A stretch of 64,000 bases of DNA from Trichoderma breve (lineage: Eukaryota > Ascomycota > Sordariomycetes > Hypocreales > Hypocreaceae): positions 1,984,001-2,048,000 of the forward strand of contig NC_079237.1 in NCBI RefSeq assembly GCF_028502605.1, in the 5' to 3' direction. This document shows, piece after piece, positions 56,534 through 64,000 of the stretch (positions within the stretch are counted from its first letter, which is position 1; each line of letters starts with the position of its first letter). The translations under genes and the position numbers were made by a program. The notes below the pieces were generated by a model that worked only from the letters and a program-made list of their open reading frames with translations, was not told the origin of the DNA and ran no database searches.

Positions 56534-59500
56534 TGTTGCTTATTCGCGGTCGTCGCGGTTGGTGTGTAGTCGTTAGCGCGTGCAACTAGTTGTAACAGTG
56601 ATGCCACCGAGGCATCATCTGCCTTTGTTGGTGAAAAAAAGATTGTTTGATTTCCGTCTCCAAGGTTGAACCTATGTCATGGACCGGGAGGGATTAGGAC
56701 AGCGATAATTCGATTTTCGTTGGTGATGCCCATAGTCGGAGAACGGCGGTGATGGGGTGTTTGTTATGCGGCTATGTAATGACAGCCATGCGACCAAAGC
56801 TATAAGCCGTCAAAGGAATAAATTTTTGCAGGCAAGCACACGGAGGCAGTGGCCTCTCTGACTTGCCTGGGTCTTTGCTTGCGACTTTGTAATAAAAAGA
56901 GAGATACAAAGTCAAGCGCGACGATGAAAGAAAGAAGGGAGAAGGATAAAAAGAGCCCGATTCAAGTAAAGCTGAAGGTGCACTGCAAAAAAGATCCACG
57001 CTGGGGAATCAATCCAATGGCCGCTTCCGCCCTTCCCCTGGTGTAGCTCGGCGCGGAGCGTCGCAGAAGGAAAAGGAATGACGGGGCGTCAGACAGGAGA
57101 CCAGCGCACACCAACTAGCTGCAGGAGGTGCAAAATCCGAGCAGGACTGTTTAACTGTAAAGGTATAGACGCTGTCGCAGGTGTTTCGGCTCGGCGGTTG
57201 GGCACAAGCTGGATGGTGCCACCTCAGTGCTGCTGCGCTGGCAAGGCCTCCGGATAAGCGGGCAGCGAATAAGCAGAGCAGCTGGCGAACAGCGTGGAGT
57301 CTGCAATGCGTCTTGCGTTTATGCGTGGGATCCGAACCAGGCTGGCTGTATGTAGGCAATATGTGGCGCGCGTTGGGTATCCGCCGTAGGGGGTCGTTTG
57401 TTGGGGGCTCTTTCAATCGACGATTATGCAAGACAGACGTGGTGTTAACTCCCACATGAAGAAAACGTGGCGATCGATAGCGACAGTCGCGAAGGCAAAA
57501 AAAGCACACAGCAAGGTGGTATTGGGCGAGAGCGATGGACTAGGTGTCAACGCGCACGCGAAAAAAAATAAAACGAGTGAGCGTGAGACAGAAAGGACTG
57601 TGAGCCAAGGGGGCTGATTTTTTTCAAAAGAACGACTGGCCTCGTCCGCAGCAATTAGGGACAACAGGTGGCAAAATCACAACGAAAACAGGAGCAAAAC
57701 AAAGCGAGCGACAGGGAGACAGATCGCGACGGTATTGCAAGTCAAAAGTTAGTAGTAGTTGGTAGAGGGAAAAACAACATAAGACACAAGGAAAAAAGAA
57801 GAGAGAGAAACGAGCGTGCACCAGAGGCGCCGAGCTTCACACAACGCGCCCGCGACGGCGCCAACAGGACCCCGAGCAAAGATATTAGCCAACAACGGAC
57901 TCTCTAGGCAATCAAACTCGCCCTCTGTCGCCCTCGTATGAGCATGGAACAGTGGAGGTACAAGCAAAGTCCCCGGGGCGACGCCTTGACGCCATCTGAA
58001 GGGTGCTGTGCCGGGAGCTGTGCTGGGTGCTGCTCAGGCCTAGTCAGTGCTCTGTGGGCGCTGTGGATGCTGGCTGTAGGTGCTTGTGCCAGGTACAATG
58101 GCAAGGCGGGCCCTCGCTACGTCTTAGCGCCCTGTCCCATGGCAGCTCTCATTTGCCGCCTGGTGCGAGGCTCCTCCTTTGACAAAAGGCAATCTTACTC
58201 TCACGGCAGGCTAAAGGCTAGCGCCAGGTACCCAGCAGTGCGTATTACCCATCACGGAAATACAGATCCTGGACGGTACGTACTCGTATTGCGGGTTTCA
58301 AGTCGCGGTCTGCACGCGTTCGTGGAGCTGCTGCTAGTAGGAAAAGGAAAGTAAATATTTACTTTGGCGCCGTGGTCAAAAACAAGTATGTGTGTGTGTG
58401 TGCTGTGTGTGTGTACAATGTCATGATTGAAACAGGCAAGGCTCTGAAAAAGGACGGCACAGACGGAGGGCGAGTCAAAATCCACCTCAGCCCGCCTTCC
58501 AATCCCAAGGGCAGCTCAGCACAGGTACATACTGTAATTCTCTCTCTCCCTCTCCAGCTCTGTTCAATCACTTTACTCTTGTCGCACGCGTCTCCACACC
58601 TCCCGCCCATCCGGTTATCCCTTCCCAAGTCCCAGCTGAGCCCAACCGAGACACATTTTCAGATCAAGTTTTTTATTTCTTGGTTTCTGGTTCGTCATTC
58701 CCGCCTACGAGCTGCTCACACGCACTCACTCACTTTGTCTCCCTTGCCTTACACCCTGTCCCCAAACGCAAGAAATGACGCTGCGATAAGACAGACAAAC
58801 GAGAGACGAGGCAAGGGTCTCTCATGCCAGATTCCGCTTCCACTTCCGTGGTCCCGTGGCCTCAGCGGCCCTCTCCGTTACCGGGGGCAGGCAGAAAACT
58901 CACCGAAAGAGTCCAGTCGCCATGTTGAGATGAAAATAGATGGGGCCCAGGACTCGTCCTCTTGTCTCTCTCCCTTGCCCATTTGCTCCGTGCATTATGC
59001 AGTATTACTCATGCTGTTACCTTAGGTAATGCTCGTACTCGTACTACGACTGGCATCCGCCCATTCACGTAAACTGTAGTTATCTGTTGAATGGATGGCA
59101 AAGAATGAGAAAAAACCATCAACCTGCAAGCGATACGTCAATCACACGTGCAAGCCCACGATACGGCTGGATCTATTTCCCGCCCTCCACTGCTACATAC
59201 ATACATGTCCCGCCACGCCACATGTCCTGTCCCGGAATTATTGGTACTTGCTAACAAAAAATGTCACGCATCGATGATTGGGTCTGAGCATGGACACGCC
59301 ACGCCATGCACGACAGCCTGTCCACCATGACCGCAGCCCTACCCTGACCAAGACGTCCTTTCTCGGCGATCCGCCCGCAATTCCCAAAATTGAATGCGTC
59401 CGAACCTATTATACTTGCACAGGCGCCCGAGGCATGTCCAGGTAGTACTGCATGAGAGGGCATCTTGCCTGTCAGGCCTTACCAATCTGCCAAGGGACAA

Positions 59501-60149
59501 GTGCTGGGATGCTGCGCCTGATACTGTACCCAACGCGTCATAACTGCCAAGGCGGCAATTCGCAACTGTGATACATCAATGTAATACATCAATAGCTAGT
59601 AACTCATTCAAGCACAGGAAGCACAGTAAAGGCATCAGTATCAGTATCATTGATGCTGCTAAATCTACGCAGTATAAAAGTAATCCCATCCGTCCATACA
59701 TTCATAAATCCCTATTCAAAGCCTCCTCAGCTCTCAGCGTAGCAACCATCACAATAAACGACCGTGCATGACCCGCTTGCCGGGATTCCATCTGACACTC
59801 TTGAAACACTCTCCTTCATCATTATCATTATCATCATTGTAAACGACAACAACAGATAGAGATAATCAATCATGCCCATCTTCGGGCCATAAGGGCGGCT
59901 GAGAAGGAAAACGAAAACGAAATGCGCAAGAAAACGACACTCAATGTACCAGCCAGCAGGTACCCGTCAAATATAACCGAGACTTCTCCTTTTTGTTTTA
60001 AGCAGCAATATCCCACAACATATCCAAAACGCCATCCATTGACGCCTCTCCCTAATCTATTATATATTTTTTAACCAAAAACTTTCCAAATATCCGCAAG
60101 GTGAAAGAGAAAATGCCTCAAAGGAAGTTCTCTTCTTGTTTGTTTCTGC
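56534..60149. other. Gene-free interval, 3.6 kb
   Basis: No coding exon supported on either strand. It contains a TG microsatellite (58389-58413), A/G- and T/C-biased tracts (57590-57900, 58530-58800) and many short open frames without motifs. It is upstream of the GAS2-domain gene and downstream of the CTF1-beta-type gene, so it may hold long untranslated regions or non-coding transcripts. Confidence 0.5.
58389..58413. repeat. TG microsatellite
   Basis: TGTGTGTGTGTGTGC followed by TGTGTGTGTGTA; short interrupted dinucleotide tract. Confidence 0.85.
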
Positions 60150-63100
60150 TCAAGTAGAGGTTTCGGGGTGCGTGGGAATAGTACCATCAACGCTCGTATT
60201 GAAGACCCAGCCAAAAGTATTATCCTCACCACCAGGAGCGCCAGTGAATGCACTGGCCATCAACGTCTCGTCGGTGCCAGCAACTCCTTCAGGAGGGAAT
60301 TGCAGCCACTGGTCCACATCAAAATCAGTACCAGCGACCGCGTTCCAGTCAAACTCGTCATGGCCTTGCATGAAATCGACACCAATAATGTTATCTACTT
60401 CCATGTGGACCTCATCCGATCCGCCGCTCACGCTCGGAGTAAGATTCGACGGATCAAAATCGGTTTGCGGCGGAGAGTTGACCACAGATGATCCTTGAGC
60501 GATGGTATTGACTGCCCCCGGAGGGCCCATCGGTTTCTGGACCTCCTTGGGCTTCTGGTTGAAGAGTGTCTCGGAAGCGGTCATGTACGGAGCATTTTCA
60601 GGCGGCGGCGTGTGCGTGCCGAATTCAGGGGGAACCTCCTTCATCATTGCCAACGTCGACGGTTCGACGGTAGCATTGATATCAATGGCCGCCTTCCTGA
60701 GAGCGGCATCCAGGAACCCGGTAGCATAGTCGGCGGCAGCATATATCTCGCGTAGTTTCTCCATGACTCGCATGCACTGGCGGAAACCTCTTGTTGCGCG
60801 TGACCGAGCATCTGGCATCGGGTTCTTCATCTCCAAGAGGTGGATGATCATGGCAGGCAGGATCACCGTCACACCGGTAGTAGGCAAGTACCTCTCCAGG
60901 CGGAGGTGGTGCAGCTCGGTAGCCATGTCCGTAATGTGCGTCGCCGCATCCTTCACCTTATGGCGCGACATCTCTTGCACCTGGCGAGAGGCGGTCGGTG
61001 CTTGCATGGGAGACGACGGTAGAAACTGGGGACGGTGCAGAGCAGAGATAGTCGTATGATATACCATGTGGAGGAGCATTCGCTGAACGACAATAGTAGA
61101 CCTGCCGTTCTTGGTGTCTGCAGGGACCAACATGCGGTACTGACAACACGCAGGAAGTGATGCCGCCCATTCCTGGAGCTCTGCGTCAACCACCTTGATG
61201 TTGTCCAAATTATCCAGCTTCTTATTGGGGAACAGCATCATGGTGCTGTTGGTCGTGTTCTCGGGCTTCATGTTGTCTCGGATGAGAACCGAGTACTGGG
61301 CCTTTAACATGTGGCTAATGCAGATGCACAGCTTCGCCTTGGCGATGCACATGACGGCAAGCTCCCGCTGCATCTCTACATCGCGCATCAACGTGCATTC
61401 GGGTGGGATAATGGTGACTTTGTCTGGCAGCATCCCCAGCTCAAAGTCGCTCTCCACCAGCATGGGCACGTCGAAGTCCTCATCCTTGATTCTCGTCGGG
61501 CGCCTCATGCCGAGAGCAATGAGACGGTCGCGCATGAAACAAGACCACCAAATGCGCTTCCACAGCTTCTGCGTCGGCACGGCCATGCTGGTAACCTCAG
61601 GATTGCGATGTAGCCCAATCGTGTGAGCCAATGATATGGCCACACCCATCCAGTGCCAGGTGTCTTTCTGATCATCGGGAGTCTCGTACCAGTACGTCAT
61701 CAACAGGAGCCCCTGGACGAGTATCAAGCGGTCTGATTCGTAGTCGAAATCGTAGAGTAGCTATTGACATGTGAATATGGATCTCATCTCCTGCACAAAC
61801 GGGGGGGCGTGTGCAGCCCGAATGCATCATTGGCTTACCCTCGTTTTTAGGAAAAATGCTTTTCTGGCAGCCTTGCGAGTTGCGTATCCTGCCTCGCGCA
61901 GATGTCTCATGTCGACAAAAGCAGTTGCCGAAAACATAACGGCGTGATATAAGAACAGGCTAATCTGACCCTCTGCGGCATCGTAACGGTTGATGACGCT
62001 GAGAAAGGGAACCAGATCCATGAGCGGCATGTAGGGGTGGACATATTCAATGTAGGCACGCAGAAGCGCATTCTGCAGCGACAGGCAAGGGATGCTGAGC
62101 GCACCCTTTGCGTGTAGATACCGAATATCATCCGCTGGTATTTTACTAGGCAAGGGGCGCACGAACGGAGGGAGCTGGGCAATCGAATCCGACTCATCGA
62201 GCAGGCCCATCATCTGCGTGGTGCGAGACGAGCCATGGCCCACGGAGCCGGCAGTGCTCGTCCAGGAAGACCGACTCGCCTCCGACAGCTGTGCCTTGCT
62301 GAGTAAAACGGGCTCATTACGATATGCAGAGCGTTGATCTAGTACACCAGAGTGGTCTTGTGGTCAGCATGCTTATGGTCAGAAAGTACAGTCATGTTCA
62401 GTCTGGCTCTGTTGCACATGTCAAATCACTCGATTTTGCATGTGAAAGAAGATCCCCGTCATCAATTTGACGGCAGCCTCTAGGGTCTGGTGACGATGCT
62501 GAATGGACGGGACGGAGGCTCTAACCCAACCGGGTGGGTCAGGGGGGAAGGAGTGATGCGTGCGGAGAAGTTGGAGAGACTCTCCCCGAGAACGGGGAAG
62601 GGAGAAAAAAAAACCAGAGCGATCCGTAGTTGGTGGGACTCCAAAAATGAAACATCGAATAGCATTGCTTACAGATCATGTGAGGCACATGGCCATCGAC
62701 GCCGGCGTTGGGAAGCAGACCGCTTGAAGGGTCGAGGCTGGCGGGCGAAATCATAGAGGACCCGCTGGTTCTTCGCAAGTCGGCGCTGTTGATGGCGATG
62801 GGGTTCGCCGGTGCTTTGCGCAGCTGAGCCTCGGCTGATTGGCCTTGCCCCACGATACTGGCGGTAACGAGATTCTTTCTAGAAAGGATTGCGCGTCAGT
62901 GGATTGGCTCATCGGGGTAAACTCCTTAGTAGTGCTAAACCCCTTGTCGACTCTCCCCAGATTGGTTGTTGGGGTATTCACGTGTGAGGTGCCAGTGCCG
63001 AGATGCCTCGAAAAGCCAGGTCTTTGATATCATGACGGCGGAGCACTGCTTCCAACGGATATGGGGGATCGGGAACGGCCGTGCACTGAATATGCACAAG

Positions 63101-63563
63101 GGGAATGGGGGAACGGAGCAGACGGGATTACTCACTTTCTCCGACGGCTCTCCTGGACAATGCACTAGAGGAAAGGAGTGAGGTCAGCCAAACTGTAGAT
63201 TGGTAATTGAGGTGAATGTCAGGCCAGCTTTGCTCGTGAGAGGCCGCTGCCGTATTGCACATTGCGTACCTCAACATTGTCCCAGCGACAGTTTCCGCAT
63301 GGAGCTCCCTCAACCACATCGCAGCGAACCTTGCGCGCGCGACATGAGACACAGGCACGAGCAGCACGCCTCTTGGTAACCTTGTGTGGCTGCTCAGCGC
63401 CGTCATTGGGAGCTGATCGCTTCTTGGATTTGTCGTCGGATCGTCCGTCGGCATTGGACGCATTGTCGGTTGGTTCTGGTGACGCCGAGTCTGACGGTGA
63501 GCCGGCATTTGCGGCGAAGTCGTCCGCGGGATAGGCAAGCTCTGGCGCGGCTTCTGGAGACAT
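60150..63563 (-). CDS. Zn2Cys6 regulator of the CTF1-beta / FarB type
   Basis: Exons 63563-63270, 63164-63136, 62878-62673, 62338-61839, 61760-60150; 879 aa, typical for the family. These regulators control cutinase and fatty-acid utilisation genes. A basic NLS (KVTKRRAARA) precedes the cluster CVSCRARKVRCD ... CGNCRWDNVEC at ~71-99; the sixth Cys is the first codon of exon 2. The family-specific VQESRRRK follows. The middle-homology region includes YVHPYMPLMDLVPFL, LLLMTYWYETPDDQKDTWHW and IWWSCFMRDRLIALGMRRP. The C-terminal 200 residues are acidic and Pro-rich (DFMQGHDEFDWNAVAGTDFD), a likely activation domain. Introns 2 (257 nt) and 3 (334 nt) are unusually long for this window. Confidence 0.92.
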
Positions 63564-64000
63564 TGTGGCTGGCTGTAGTGTTGACAAGAAAAGTAGAAGA
63601 GATATAAGCCAGGGAAACCCGCAAGCAAACGCTCAGCGGGCGTATAGATAGGTGAAGTCGATGCGAACTTGAAGACTCGCGTGCGAAAAAAGCCCCTTTG
63701 CAAACCTCACAGGTTTTGGGCAAGCTCAGAGTCGGTTAGGATGGACGGCAAGGTGCAATCGTCTCAAAAGAGCAGATCTTGGCTAGTATCCAAAAAATGG
63801 TGTTCATTCAAGCATGAATCCCAAGTGCCGGTTTAAGTGGTGGCGAAGGCGGTCGTATGAGGTGTTGCGAGCGGCGATGTCGCGCACAGGCTGGAGAGAA
63901 AGCTGAACGCACACTGCCGCAGCTGCTGCTACTCATGTATGAGTCGCCAAGGAGAGGCTATGAACCCAACAACAATGGACGACTATACTGGTTGAGATGT
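63564..64000. promoter_or_regulatory. Upstream region of the CTF1-beta-type gene
   Basis: A 437-bp leader/promoter region running to the window edge. No other gene seen. Confidence 0.5.

Noticed and set aside
57009..59025. Open frames of 138-217 codons in the gene-free interval
   Set aside because: Overlapping on both strands, biased composition, no domains, no supporting splice sites.
1..64000. tRNA genes, CRISPR arrays, complete transposons
   Set aside because: I looked for B-box-like GGTTCRA sequences in a tRNA context, regular spaced repeats, and transposase or reverse-transcriptase motifs, and found none that I could support.

Overview
The window is nuclear DNA of a filamentous ascomycete. 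The reasons are short GT-AG introns (about 50-90 nt), Zn2Cys6 regulators, a HET-domain protein, a NACHT-ankyrin STAND protein, and 5S rRNA genes lying outside an rDNA array. The protein families fit Pezizomycotina, probably Sordariomycetes (Hypocreales), but I cannot name a species. All exon models below were built by reading the sequence and checking splice sites and frame by hand.

Layout. (1) 1-10 kb: the 3' end of an NTA1-type N-terminal amidase with a very long disordered tail, a Cys-rich single-pass membrane protein, a HET-domain allorecognition protein and an APH-fold kinase. (2) 10-18.6 kb: a gene-poor, AT-richer accessory stretch with a tandem pair of intact-looking 5S rRNA genes, three 5S fragments, a frameshifted Gfd2/YDR514C-like nuclease-fold gene, a 198-bp (AAG)n tract, an orphan spliced gene and a C2H2/AT-hook protein. 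(3) 18.7-25.9 kb: a complete adenylosuccinate synthetase gene cut into 25 exons, then a Zn2Cys6 regulator, a divergently transcribed Gal80-like Gfo/Idh/MocA protein, and a GFA-domain protein. (4) 26-34 kb: a decayed F-box/DUF6546-like remnant and an intact NACHT-ankyrin STAND gene, bracketed by two copies of a diverged repeat. (5) 34-56.5 kb: a housekeeping block with CBF5, a paralogue of the Cys-rich membrane protein, SAC3, LTV1, LSG1, NOP2 and a GAS2-domain protein. Four of these act in ribosome biogenesis and one in mRNA export. (6) 56.5-64 kb: a 3.6-kb interval without a gene, then a CTF1-beta/FarB-type lipid-utilisation regulator.

The most unusual item is the adenylosuccinate synthetase gene. 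Twenty-four introns occupy 54% of a 2,748-bp gene and include exons of 5, 10 and 11 nt, yet every junction is GT-AG and the 424-residue product is intact. Because no exon exceeds 238 nt, ordinary ORF scanning misses it. Its neighbours (a pathway-type regulator and two small metabolic enzymes) raise the untested possibility of a small cluster with a spare target enzyme.

Working links. CBF5 (rRNA pseudouridylation) and NOP2 (25S rRNA m5C) modify rRNA. LTV1 and LSG1 act in late 40S and 60S maturation and share a 371-bp divergent promoter. HET and STAND proteins belong to fungal self/non-self recognition and cell-death systems.
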